Positions 29,811 through 39,065 of a stretch of DNA of 64,000 nucleotides are shown piece by piece (position 1 is the stretch's first letter; each line of letters starts with the position of its first letter). Below the pieces are notes generated by a model that was given only the letters and a program-made list of their open reading frames with translations, did not search any database and had not been told where the DNA came from. The position numbers and the translations under genes are program-made. This stretch comes from Nosema muscidifuracis (lineage: Eukaryota; Microsporidia; Nosematidae): positions 186,001 through 250,000 of the forward strand of contig JAIOKI010000015.1 in the NCBI GenBank assembly GCA_028335825.1, written 5' to 3'.

Positions 29811-30494
29811 ATGTTTGACAAAACTGGCACTACAATTGTGGGAGTAAAATACGAAGGTGGTGTAGTAATATGTGCTGATACACGAAGTACTTCTGGTCCA
29901 ATAGTAGCAGATAAGAATTGTAAAAAAGTACATTACATTTCTGATAAAATATATGCATGTGGTGCTGGTACATATGCTGATGTAACACGAGTAACCAGAA
30001 AAGCTTCGAAAGAATTATCAATATTTAGTAAAAAATATAACAGAACACCAAGAGTTGCACATTGTATAAGAACTTGTATTCTTCATCTACATCCTTACCA
30101 GGGTCATATATCAGCTGCACTTGTTGTAGGAGGAGTTGATGATACAGGATCTCATTTATATGAAGTATATCCTCATGGGTCTTCAAATTCTGTATCTTAT
30201 AGTGCTCTTGGCTCGGGAAGTCTTGCAGCTATTTCAATATTAGAAGGGGGATATAAAAAGATGAACAAAGAAGAAGCCATTAATCTTGCTTGTGATGCAG
30301 TTGAAGCAGGAATTCTTAATGATTTGTATAGTGGAAGTAACATAGACGTACTTGTTATAACTAAAGATGGAGCAGAAATGATGAGAAATTATAAAAAAGT
30401 TGGAGTAAGAAATGATATTCCAAAGTTGAGATATCCACTTTCATCTGTTACGATTCTTAAAGAAGATATTTTCAAATATGTCGTTGAAAATTAA
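29811..30494 (+). CDS. PUP1: 20S proteasome subunit beta2 (PUP1), trypsin-like site
   Basis: A 227-residue catalytic beta subunit. TGTTIVGVKYEGG places the mature N-terminal nucleophile at Thr7, followed by ADTRSTSGPIVADKNCKKVH, typical of beta2. GSGSLAAISILEGGY and DLYSGSNIDVLVI follow with family spacing. The C-terminal tail that embraces beta3 is shortened. The propeptide is only six residues (29 in yeast PUP1). Role: Ntn-hydrolase with trypsin-like specificity in the 26S proteasome. Start: AACCCTTAA before the ATG. Confidence 0.97.
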   Translation: MFDKTGTTIVGVKYEGGVVICADTRSTSGPIVADKNCKKVHYISDKIYACGAGTYADVTRVTRKASKELSIFSKKYNRTPRVAHCIRTCILHLHPYQGHISAALVVGGVDDTGSHLYEVYPHGSSNSVSYSALGSGSLAAISILEGGYKKMNKEEAINLACDAVEAGILNDLYSGSNIDVLVITKDGAEMMRNYKKVGVRNDIPKLRYPLSSVTILKEDIFKYVVEN

Positions 30495-30533
30495 ATTTGT
30501 TAAAAAAATGATTTTTTTTTATTAACCCCTAAA

Positions 30534-31454
30534 ATGTCTTTAGATAAAATAAAAAAACAAGTCGAATTTTATTTCAGTGATGCAAATTTTAGAGTGGATG
30601 CTTTTATGAAACAACAATCTTTACTAAATAACGGATATATTCCTATTGATACAATATTAACTTTTAAAAAGATGAAAGATTTGCAAGCAACTAAAGAATC
30701 TGTAAAGGAATCTTTAGCAGATAGTAAGATAGTTGAATTAAAAGACGATTTTCTTAAAAAGATAGAAACAGAAGAATTTAAAAATTATGTTTGTGATACT
30801 GATATTGACAGTAAATGTGTTTACATTTCAGGATTTGATACTGAAAGTTCGTTAGAACAAGTAGAAGAAATAATTAAAAAATTTATGAATCCTTTGTTAA
30901 TACGAATGAGAAGAGAAAAAAACAAAAAATTTAGTGGATCAATTTTTGTTGAATTATCTTCCAAAGAAGAAGTTGAGAAAGTTGTTAGCTTAAAAATACC
31001 TTCTAATGTTAAAGAAGAAAATATTGAAAAAGACGAACAAATTAAAAGACAAAAAAATGAAAATGAAGGATTTTTGACTATTTTGTCTAAGAAAGATTTC
31101 TTAGTACAGAAAGAAAAGATTTCAGAAGATAAAAATCTTAATTTAGCCAAACAGGCATTGAAAGATGATTTTATGGGAAAACTTTTTAAATATGATGCCA
31201 ATAAAGAATTAGAAATACAAGAAATAAAGAAGATTATTAAAGACGTTGCATTTGTAGATCAGAAAGAGAAAGTTATAAGATTAAAATTTAGCAAAGATTT
31301 TTCCGATAAAGAATTTGAACAAGAAAATGTAAAAATTAAGATTGTCAAACTAAATAAAGAAGAAGTTGAAGAATATTGCAGTAAAATACCAGTTAGACCT
31401 AGAAATACTAAGAAGAATTTTAAGAAAGAAAACAAAAAAAATAATAAAAAGTAA
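30534..31454 (+). CDS. LHP1: La protein (LHP1), RNA 3'-oligo(U)-binding chaperone
   Basis: A 306-residue La protein. The La motif occupies about 1-80 (IKKQVEFYFSDANFRVDAFMKQQ, then NGYIPIDTILTFKKMK). RRM1 is at about 92-165 (CVYISGFD, SGSIFVELSS). A helical linker and a weaker RRM2-like region at about 200-275 follow, with a basic tail (RNTKKNFKKENKK). It protects UUU-OH ends of Pol III transcripts such as pre-tRNAs and 5S RNA. It lies 39 bases after PUP1 on the same strand, with its own AACCCCTAAA motif before the ATG, so it is separately initiated. Confidence 0.96.
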   Translation: MSLDKIKKQVEFYFSDANFRVDAFMKQQSLLNNGYIPIDTILTFKKMKDLQATKESVKESLADSKIVELKDDFLKKIETEEFKNYVCDTDIDSKCVYISGFDTESSLEQVEEIIKKFMNPLLIRMRREKNKKFSGSIFVELSSKEEVEKVVSLKIPSNVKEENIEKDEQIKRQKNENEGFLTILSKKDFLVQKEKISEDKNLNLAKQALKDDFMGKLFKYDANKELEIQEIKKIIKDVAFVDQKEKVIRLKFSKDFSDKEFEQENVKIKIVKLNKEEVEEYCSKIPVRPRNTKKNFKKENKKNNKK

Positions 31455-31736
31455 TTTAATATGTTTTTTTAATATAATTTTTTTAATTTAATATATTTTA
31501 TGAATTTAAATTTAATATAATTTATTAATTTAGTTTAATATAAATATTTTAATATGTCAATTTAATGTTAATATAATTTTTTTTTAATATAATATGTCAA
31601 TTAAAGTTAATATATTTTTTTTTAATTTAATATGTTTTATTAAGTTTAATATAAATATTTTAATATATTTTTTTTAATTTAATATGTTTTATTAAATTTA
31701 ATATAAATATTTTAATATATTTTTTTAAGAAATTTA

Positions 31737-32186
31737 TTATTTGTTACTTTGATTAGGTCCATTAAAAAACATACCCATCATTTTTGAAACTATTTCTGAT
31801 TCTAAAGCCGCTTCATGAACTTCCATAATATAAGTAGGGACTTTTTTATCAACTAAAAATGATGTACAAGTATTCGTAAAATGATTACAATTATTTCGTA
31901 ACAAATCGTACGAATTCAATCCAAACTGATCTTGTAAAGTAAGCAAAAATAGTTCAAATTCTTCTTCAGAAACATTAGTAATTCCCATATCGTGTATAGT
32001 ATGAGGAATTCCATGTATTGTACTTCCTGGAACAGCTTTTATTATTTGATTATCAAAAAATATTTCTTTACCGTATACTTCTATAGATGTGTGCCATATC
32101 CCTTTAAAGTTTTTATTAAGTACACTGTTTAGCATATCAAGAGCTTGTTTATTTCCTATAGTGTATACACGAAGAATAACTTTCAT
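31737..32186 (-). CDS. PPPDE/DeSI-family cysteine isopeptidase
   Basis: A 149-residue PPPDE peptidase. The catalytic His is in IWHTSIEV (His32) and the catalytic Cys in LLRNNCNHFTN (Cys100), with the family loop PGSTIHGIPHT between. The arrangement and length match DeSI-1/PPPDE2 proteins, which act as deSUMOylating, deubiquitinating or deacylating enzymes in different systems; which substrate applies here cannot be read from sequence. The C-terminus lacks a membrane segment. Start: CACCCCTTAT before the ATG on the minus strand. Confidence 0.93.
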   Translation of the reverse strand: MKVILRVYTIGNKQALDMLNSVLNKNFKGIWHTSIEVYGKEIFFDNQIIKAVPGSTIHGIPHTIHDMGITNVSEEEFELFLLTLQDQFGLNSYDLLRNNCNHFTNTCTSFLVDKKVPTYIMEVHEAALESEIVSKMMGMFFNGPNQSNK

Positions 32187-32278
32187 ATAAGGGGTGATTT
32201 TTTAAATAATTATTATAAAATAAGTTGTGTACGAATAGCTATAAAATAAACAAATTTAATTAATACTCTAAAATATTT

Positions 32279-32902
32279 TCAATCTTTCTTTATGTTCTTC
32301 TTTCTTCGTGTATTCATAGTATTACAATTATAGCACACATATTCTTCTAAATCATCATCAGGATAAATCATTCCATTATGGAAATGACATTCTTTACAAA
32401 TCAGTGCATACATTTTAGATGGATCATCTCCTAGGACTAAGTCAGTAACAGTATCTACAACATTCTTCTTCTTCTGAGTAATTCTACTAAAAGAAGTATT
32501 TCTTAAATTAGAATCTTCATATTTATCTAATAATTCTACTGTCTGTATGTAATCATCTTCAGTTTTTAGTATATCAATTAGTTCTTTCTGTTTGTCTCTC
32601 ATATTTTCTAAATCTAAACATACTTTTTCAAGTTTCCAGTTGTAATATAAAGAAACAAGAAATTTCAAACAAAATGTAAAAATACAAGGTAAAATACTAA
32701 AAATAATTAAACTTTGATGATCTAAGTATGCATATAATATAGAAATTATAAATAGAATAGAACAAAGTGAATAAACTCTGTATGTGGATCTAGATTGAAG
32801 TTTTATAATATTCTTCTTATTAATTTCTGATTTAGTTATTGACTTATCTAATATTTTAAGAATTTCTCGAGTAGATTTCTTTTTGGACACTACATTTCCC
32901 AT
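32279..32902 (-). CDS. LNP1: Lunapark (LNP1), ER three-way-junction protein
   Basis: A 207-residue Lunapark. It has an N-terminal MGNVVSKKK myristoylation signal, a basic helix, two adjacent transmembrane segments (about 44-62 and 64-86), a coiled-coil (about 90-125) and a C-terminal zinc ribbon: C169-x2-C172 in ALICKECHFHNG and C190-x2-C193 in EYVCYNCN. That order is diagnostic. Lunapark stabilises tubular ER junctions and acts against atlastin/Sey1. The protein is shorter than in yeast (278) owing to a reduced tail. Start: ACCCCTCT before the ATG. Confidence 0.95.
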   Translation of the reverse strand: MGNVVSKKKSTREILKILDKSITKSEINKKNIIKLQSRSTYRVYSLCSILFIISILYAYLDHQSLIIFSILPCIFTFCLKFLVSLYYNWKLEKVCLDLENMRDKQKELIDILKTEDDYIQTVELLDKYEDSNLRNTSFSRITQKKKNVVDTVTDLVLGDDPSKMYALICKECHFHNGMIYPDDDLEEYVCYNCNTMNTRRKKNIKKD

Positions 32903-33278
32903 AGAGGGGTAAAAATTGAAAAAAATCTTTAAAAAAATACTTAGAAAATATTATTTATAAAAAATAGCTATAAATATACTTAAAAAATAGTTATTTATAA
33001 AAATAGTTAATATAATAAAATACTTAGTTATAAATATTCTTAAAAAATACTTAGTTATAAAATTAATAAAAAAATACTTATTTATAAAAATATTTACCTA
33101 CTAATATAGTTAATACAATAAAATACTTAGTTATAAAATTAATAAAAAAATATTTATTTATAAAAATAGTTAATATAATAAAAAATATTTACTTACAAAT
33201 TAAATTAATAATAAAATACTTAGTTATAAAAATTTTTAATATAACTTAAATATTTAATATATCTATCACCCCCATATT
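32903..33278. repeat. AT-rich intergenic tandem-like repeats
   Basis: Several degenerate copies of AAAATACTTAGTTATAAA with TTTATAAAAATAGTTAATA in between. It is a simple AT minisatellite between two divergent genes and no other signal is visible besides the start motifs at both ends. Confidence 0.6.
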
Positions 33279-33776
33279 ATGTCAGATATATGTTTAATCT
33301 GCAAATGTTCATATTCCATACCACATTGGCTTCCTTGTGAACACACCTTCTGTTTTCTTTGTATACGTAGACATATCGAAAAAAGAAATTTTTGTCCGGA
33401 ATGTTTAAGTTCTCCTTATTCTTCTATAGACCTCCGTACAAATATCAAACAATTTAATAAAATAAGTAAAATTCCAATCATTATAAATTTAAATGAACAG
33501 AATTTGAAGAAGGAATTGAAAAAACATAGAGTAGATATACGAGGTAATAAGAATATTCTCGATCATAGATATAGAGAATTAAGTATTAATGTAGATAATG
33601 AGAGGTACAAAGATATACCAAGAAATATGGATACAATAGCAAGACAATTAAATTATGCTGAAATACAAAATAAACAAATAAAAAAAGATATAGAAAGAGA
33701 TATTGAGAAAGCTAAGATGAAGCTGAAAGAAATCAAACAAGATTTTTTAAAGAATTTAAAGTTTTATGATACATAA
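33279..33776 (+). CDS. RAD18-like RING-SAP protein (reduced)
   Basis: A 165-residue protein. The N-terminal RING finger has C5, C8, C20, H22, C25, C28, C39 and C42 (CLICKC, PCEHTFCFLCIR, FCPEC), a C3HC4 set. A SAP-like helix pair follows at about 76-110 (LKKELKKHRVDIRGNKNIL, then RYRELSINVDNE) and a basic coiled-coil ends the protein. RING followed by SAP is the architecture of RAD18, the E3 that monoubiquitinates PCNA with RAD6; the UBZ finger of animal RAD18 is absent. Yeast RAD18 has about 490 residues, so this is very reduced. Start: CACCCCCATATT before the ATG. Confidence 0.68.
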   Translation: MSDICLICKCSYSIPHWLPCEHTFCFLCIRRHIEKRNFCPECLSSPYSSIDLRTNIKQFNKISKIPIIINLNEQNLKKELKKHRVDIRGNKNILDHRYRELSINVDNERYKDIPRNMDTIARQLNYAEIQNKQIKKDIERDIEKAKMKLKEIKQDFLKNLKFYDT

Positions 33777-33823
33777 AAATATTTTAGAATATTTTATTAT
33801 GAAATATCACTATTAAATTATTT

Positions 33824-35239
33824 TTACACTCTACACTGATATTCAAGTTTTTTTACTAGATTTTCATATTTCTTTTCTAACCCTATTTTTTCTCTTTTTA
33901 TTTCTTTAATTTCTTTGCTTTTTTTTTCAAGATAAATTTTACAATTCTCTAAATCATATTTTGCATTTTTAAATTCTTCTGTTATTTTCTTTACTATTTC
34001 CATAACCTTATCATTTTTATTAAATTTATTCATATCATGTATTTCTCTTCTTAATACTTCTATTCTGTCTTTCATTTTATAATATAAGGTCTTGAATAAA
34101 TTTACAACATTATTGAAGTTATGATTTTTTATATTTATATTTTTCAGAAAATCTTCATTTTCTTTTGTCAGGTATAATTTTCTAACTTTATTCGTAATTG
34201 AATCAATAATTTCTTTGTATTTATTTAGCTCACTGCACATTTCTTTATACAAATATCCATCATCTTTACTCATTTTGTATTTCATTGCTCTCTTTTCATT
34301 TAAATTAATTTCTAATTTCTTATTTAATATTTCAATATCATTTTTTAAATTTTCATTTTCCATTGCTAATTTTTGTTTTTCCCTTGTCTCTTTATTAAAA
34401 TTTCTTTGTAATTCTTTATAATATACATCTGATTCTTTTAATGCTTCCATATCACAAGAAAATGACTTAATTTTCCTTTCATAATTTTTACATTCTTCAT
34501 CTGCTAATTGTAATCTTCTTTCATAATCATTTTTAAGATTTAATAAATTATTTCGTTCTTCAAATATTATTTTATACTGAGATTGTAAATGACTATTTTC
34601 ATTTAAAAGTCTTTCACCCTCTGCAAAATAAGTTATTTTTTCATTCTTAAAATTATTAATTTCATTTTGTAATATGTTTATATTATTATTTAAGTTATTA
34701 ATTTCTCCTCTTAAAGAATTATTTTCATTTCTAAGGTTATTAATTTCATTTTTTTCTTCTCTTAAAGAATTATTTTCATTTCTAAGTTTAATAATTTCAT
34801 TTTGATTTTCTTTACACATTTTATGTTCTTGAAATATACTCTCATATTTATTTTTCATATTTTCAATGTGACTAATTAATCTTTGATTTTCTTCTTCAAT
34901 ATTTGTTAGTCTTCCTTCACAATCTTTTTTCTGTTCATTAAAATCTTTAATTAATTTTTCTTTATCAGAGTTACTAGATCTAATAATTTCTTTCATATGA
35001 TCTATCTGTTTATGTAAATTTTTATTTTCATTCTCTAGGATATCTATTGAAGTCTTGGAATCATAAAGTAATTTCTGAATATCATCATCAACAGATGATA
35101 CTGGATTAGTTTTATAATAAGAAAGCTGGTGTTTAATTTCAAAGTTCTCATTTTGTAGCTTTGCTATTTCATTTTCATAATCTTGTACTGTTTTAAGTTG
35201 TGTCATTGGATTAAACTGAAGTGAAAATGAATTTTCCAT
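33824..35239 (-). CDS. Long coiled-coil protein with N-terminal Cnn_1N/CM1-like motif
   Basis: A 471-residue protein that is almost entirely heptad coiled-coil, with internal repeats (INNLRNENNSLR and LRNENNSLREEKNE). Near the N-terminus, QDYENEIAKLQNENFEIKHQL resembles the centrosomin motif 1 (Cnn_1N, 'Y-E-x-x-I-x-x-L-x-x-E-N-F-x-L-K'), which recruits gamma-tubulin complexes in SPC110, Mto1/Pcp1 and centrosomin. A spindle-plaque (SPB) tether of microtubule nucleation is therefore a reasonable inference. No calmodulin or PACT motif is clear at the C-terminus. Start: ATCCCATATAAAAA before the ATG. Confidence 0.7.
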   Translation of the reverse strand: MENSFSLQFNPMTQLKTVQDYENEIAKLQNENFEIKHQLSYYKTNPVSSVDDDIQKLLYDSKTSIDILENENKNLHKQIDHMKEIIRSSNSDKEKLIKDFNEQKKDCEGRLTNIEEENQRLISHIENMKNKYESIFQEHKMCKENQNEIIKLRNENNSLREEKNEINNLRNENNSLRGEINNLNNNINILQNEINNFKNEKITYFAEGERLLNENSHLQSQYKIIFEERNNLLNLKNDYERRLQLADEECKNYERKIKSFSCDMEALKESDVYYKELQRNFNKETREKQKLAMENENLKNDIEILNKKLEINLNEKRAMKYKMSKDDGYLYKEMCSELNKYKEIIDSITNKVRKLYLTKENEDFLKNINIKNHNFNNVVNLFKTLYYKMKDRIEVLRREIHDMNKFNKNDKVMEIVKKITEEFKNAKYDLENCKIYLEKKSKEIKEIKREKIGLEKKYENLVKKLEYQCRV

Positions 35240-35320
35240 TTTTTATATGGGATAAAATATTTAAAAACCTTAACCTTTTACAGAAATATACAAACAAAAA
35301 AACCCTTTTTAGATATATTT

Positions 35321-35551
35321 TTATGATGAATCTTTATCAATGATATTATCATTAAGAAATGATAAATACTTCTTAGTATTGGCTTCTTCGCATAATTCTC
35401 TTTTTATATTCTCCTCTTCTTCTTTATTAATTTGATCTGTAGAAAACCATTTTTTTTTATTATTTATTTTATTCATTCCTCTTCTTTTATATTTCATGCA
35501 AAATAAAAAAAAAATAAAAATATTTATAGAAATTAAAATTGGATATAACAA
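35321..35551 (-). CDS. Possible small membrane protein, start unclear
   Basis: A 76-codon open frame whose first codon is TTG; no in-frame ATG exists upstream before a stop. It encodes a hydrophobic segment (PILISINIFIFFLFC) and then a basic-to-acidic soluble tail ending NDNIIDKDSS. Composition and codon use look gene-like, and the frame extends some 13 codons further upstream without an ATG. No C-rich motif is seen. A spliced first exon, a non-ATG start or a chance frame are possible. It lies between the coiled-coil gene and a gene-poor stretch. Confidence 0.35.
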   Translation of the reverse strand: MLYPILISINIFIFFLFCMKYKRRGMNKINNKKKWFSTDQINKEEEENIKRELCEEANTKKYLSFLNDNIIDKDSS

Positions 35552-37379
35552 AGAAATATGATTTATTAGCCAACGTTTAGTAAATGTTTAAAAAAAATAA
35601 GGCCTAGAATTATTTATTTTGATAAAATATATAGGTTTTTTAAATAAATTCCAAAGCCATCCATCAATTGTCATTTCATATATAAAAGATATTTAATATG
35701 TTTAAAATAAGTAAATTTATTTTCTTTGATGATTCACAAGTATCTAAAATAATCAAGAATAAAAAATATTGAATATAATTTTAAGTTTGATACTTGCATT
35801 AAAAACATCAAATTTTATTACTTATCTTTTTTCAATAATGAACTATAATAATTAATAAATTATCTATTTATTCAGTAGGTAATTTATCTTATTTATTCTT
35901 AAAAATGTTCTTAATTAATTAAATATTTTTATTATAATCCTGATACATTGAACTGAGAAATGAGCTTGAAAACGAAAAAAGTTCGTTATGTTTTTGATTT
36001 GTATATTATAAATGGACTAGAAAATTTTCTTACTCAAGATTTCTTGATTGAAATTAATATTGGGATAATATTTAAATTAATTAAAGATTATTACTTTATG
36101 AAGTCTTTCTTGATTATATCAAAGCAAAATAAAAAATGAGAGATTTTGAAAATTAAGATCTTGTCAATAAAACTAGATTATTAATTAATTCTTATTATTC
36201 GTAAAAAGGGACTTTATTTTTTGTACAATACTGGATTTATTTGTAGTTTCTTGTTTATAGAAATTTCTTATGAAAAATACATTATATTTATAAAAGTTCT
36301 ATTATAAGTTGAGTATTCTGTAAGGCTAGTCATGATATTTAAAAAGATTAAAGACTCATAATAAACTAAATTGAGACAATTATAAATTTGTAACTTTTAT
36401 TCATCAATTTAATTAAATGTCTTAATTTATTATATAAAATACTTTTTTAAGACTATCAAATAGTTTTTAAAAAAATATCTTTATTAATTAGATCATGATT
36501 TTGGTTTGTGATTTTTCTAAGGTCTCTACTATTAATAAATATATCATCTTCTTAATGTATCTTGTAGTAGAAACAAAAACAAAATAATAAATTTAATATT
36601 TTAATATGAGTATTAAAAATTATTTATCAAAATGCAGTTAATATTTAAATTAATAATATATTATTTATTTTTACAATTTATTTAAATAAATAGATTAAAA
36701 TTATATATTTAGACTGATAGTATGTTATTCTTTTATAAAAAATCAGGCTATTTATTTATCAAATAAAGAGTTTTCTACTTGTAGATAATAGTTTGTTTTT
36801 ATAAGAAATAAACTAATAAGTGTTATTCTTATACATAAAATAGTACCTTATATAATAGCATATTGAGATTTAATTTTAGAATTACTTTGGTAAAAGTTTT
36901 ATAATTAATTGTAAGGAGAAAGTATATTTATTGGTAAATAGTAGATATAAAGAGATTTAATAACTTATAATGCTAAATTAAAAAAATATATTAAATCTAA
37001 ATAATTCCTTATTTTTTATAAAATTTTAGTAAAAATATATGAAGAATTATATAAATAAAATTTATGACTAACATTTTAACTTTTCCACTGGAATAATTTT
37101 AAATTATCGTGAATAATATCATTAAATCCTAAGATTTTGTTAAGAAAATTGAAATTAATTTATAAAAATAAGAGTTTTCTTCATGTTATAGCAATTAGTA
37201 AAAATCAGTAATTTGAGATTTATTTTTTTGAGTCAAGAAAAATAAATCAGGCTTATAAATAAGCTTAGAATATGAATAAGTATATTTGTTACCTGATATT
37301 AATTTTACAAAGAAGAAATTAAATTTAAAAATTAAATAGTAATTGATAAAATAATTATTTTTATCTAGATATAATTTAA
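35552..37379. other. Gene-poor AT-rich stretch
   Basis: Mostly low-complexity A/T. One short ATG-initiated frame (35960-36139, 59 codons) is listed separately. No RNA gene or repeat array is evident. It precedes (downstream side) the tandem RING/U-box-like family. Confidence 0.5.
35960..36139 (+). CDS. Short open frame, doubtful
   Basis: ATG to TGA, 59 codons, starting MSLKTKKVRYVFDLY and ending ISKQNKK. It is Lys/Ile/Phe-rich. The start of the frame faintly recalls ribosomal protein eL22 ('KKxxYVFD'), but the remainder does not follow that family and no C-rich motif precedes the ATG. It is either a small novel gene, a gene relic or chance. Confidence 0.22.
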   Translation: MSLKTKKVRYVFDLYIINGLENFLTQDFLIEINIGIIFKLIKDYYFMKSFLIISKQNKK

Positions 37380-38729
37380 TTAAAAATCTACTTCATAAAT
37401 ATCAGCTTCAAAATATTTTTCGACTGTCGTTTCCTTATTGCAAATATGACATTTAAATTTTAAATCATATAAATATTCATCTAATAATTCTTTTCCTACG
37501 AAATGTCCACATGATGTTCTAAGACATTTACTTGAAATAGGGCTCTTATTTTCTATAGGAGCAAAACTATAAGTTATTAGATCAACTATAGTAGTAAATT
37601 CGTGTAATTTATCTTCTTTGATATTTTGTTCTATTATTTTATTCATTTCTTCAGTTGAATCATTATGATTTTTAAGTATACTTAAGATTAAATCTGTTGA
37701 ATATTCTTCTCCTATATTCAAAAGTGTTATACTGGAATTTTTGTCGTCAATTTTTGTAATCTTAAAGAGAATATCAATTTCAAATATAACACAATAATAA
37801 TGAAATAGTTCTATCAAAATATTTATGTATCTATTTTCCGACGATATTTCTCTATTTTCATATTCTATTAATAAGGTGTTGTAATAAGTTGGTAATAATT
37901 TAGTTAAATTTTTTGAAAACTCTGTAAAAACAAAAATTTGATCATCTTTGTAAGTTGGAAACATTAACTTAAGAATTGAGCTAGAGAATCTAGAATATCC
38001 ATTTCCTTTTCGACCTGCTATCATATAAGCATGTTTTTCTTTAGAAGAAATCGACATAAATATGTGATCTACGAAATTACTAGCAGGATAATATTGAAAA
38101 ATATTGTATGAAAAACTCTTTGATAGATTATTCTCTACTCTTTCTAAAGATACAGCTAAATTTAACATTTCAACAATTAGTATTCTATCTATAAACTCCG
38201 CTGTGAATATCAATTTATTAATTGTGGGATCATTACTTTCTAAAAAATAATCAAGGATTACATTTATCGCTTGAATATTTATTGGATATTTAATATTGAC
38301 AGGCATTTTTAACATTAAGAAATCGTTATGATTTTTACTTAAGCGTTCGTAATAATTCAAATTATATTTTGATATCTCAGTAAGTCTGGTTAAAAAATTT
38401 GACAATAATGTAAATCTATAATACATTATATTGTATTCTTCGCTAGTATCATAATTTTTTATCATCAAATCTTTAAGTGGACTTTTTTCTTTATCTGTGA
38501 TGATTTTGTAAGTTTCTTCTAAAGTGTCAAATAAAAAATTTATCTTACGATCTACATACTTATCTTTTACGAATAACTTTTTAAACAATTTTCTGTTAAT
38601 TAATTTATTTCTAGATTCTAATACATTTTTGATGTTTATAAAAATGCATGAATCTGAATAATCATCTATATTGATACTATCAACACATATAACAGTTGCA
38701 AATAGTGATAAAAGATGAGATATTTCCAT
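37380..38729 (-). CDS. Secreted protein with C-terminal RING/U-box-like module, family member 1
   Basis: A 449-residue member of a three-gene tandem family. It has an N-terminal signal peptide (MEISHLLSLFATVICVDS). A helical central region of about 350 residues shares blocks with its paralogs, for example FLTRLTEISKYNLNYYE and STEEMNKIIEQNIKEDKLHEFTT. A C-terminal zinc-type module follows: C402, C407, H409, C427, C430 (CLRTSCGHFVGKEL and KCHICN), preceded by DLITYSF. The layout 'D-x-ITY-x-F ... CGHF ... CxxC' recalls a U-box/RING second half. As the protein enters the secretory route, it may act in the host cell or on the surface (inference). Start: GACCCCTT before the ATG. Confidence 0.85.
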   Translation of the reverse strand: MEISHLLSLFATVICVDSINIDDYSDSCIFINIKNVLESRNKLINRKLFKKLFVKDKYVDRKINFLFDTLEETYKIITDKEKSPLKDLMIKNYDTSEEYNIMYYRFTLLSNFLTRLTEISKYNLNYYERLSKNHNDFLMLKMPVNIKYPINIQAINVILDYFLESNDPTINKLIFTAEFIDRILIVEMLNLAVSLERVENNLSKSFSYNIFQYYPASNFVDHIFMSISSKEKHAYMIAGRKGNGYSRFSSSILKLMFPTYKDDQIFVFTEFSKNLTKLLPTYYNTLLIEYENREISSENRYINILIELFHYYCVIFEIDILFKITKIDDKNSSITLLNIGEEYSTDLILSILKNHNDSTEEMNKIIEQNIKEDKLHEFTTIVDLITYSFAPIENKSPISSKCLRTSCGHFVGKELLDEYLYDLKFKCHICNKETTVEKYFEADIYEVDF

Positions 38730-39065
38730 AAGGGGTCAACAAAATCAGTTTTGATTTAATTTTTAATAAAAATATGATTTTTTTAGAATATTTAAAAAAT
38801 GACCTCATCTCGAAAATATAACTAAAAAATAAATTTAATTTCTTTTAGAACTATTAATCATTTTGACTCATCATTAAATTTTAATGTAATACACGTATTT
38901 TTGAATAATTCACTACGTTCTAGATTTCTTAAAAGTTTTTAAAAAAATAACTTTGTATTAAAAGTGAATAAGGATCAATCATAAGTATGTTTCGTTTACA
39001 TAATTTTTTTAACAAATATTTTAATTATGAATCAAATTTGTAATTTTTTGTTCAAAATAATTTAT
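38730..39065. other. Intergenic spacer in the tandem family
   Basis: A 336-base AT-rich spacer between family members 1 and 2 with no gene, RNA or repeat that I can see other than the C-rich start motif of member 1. Confidence 0.5.

Noticed and set aside
35960-36139. Reading the short frame as ribosomal protein eL22
   Set aside because: Only the first 15 residues are reminiscent; the conserved GNLG and SKRYLKYLTKKYLKK blocks are missing.
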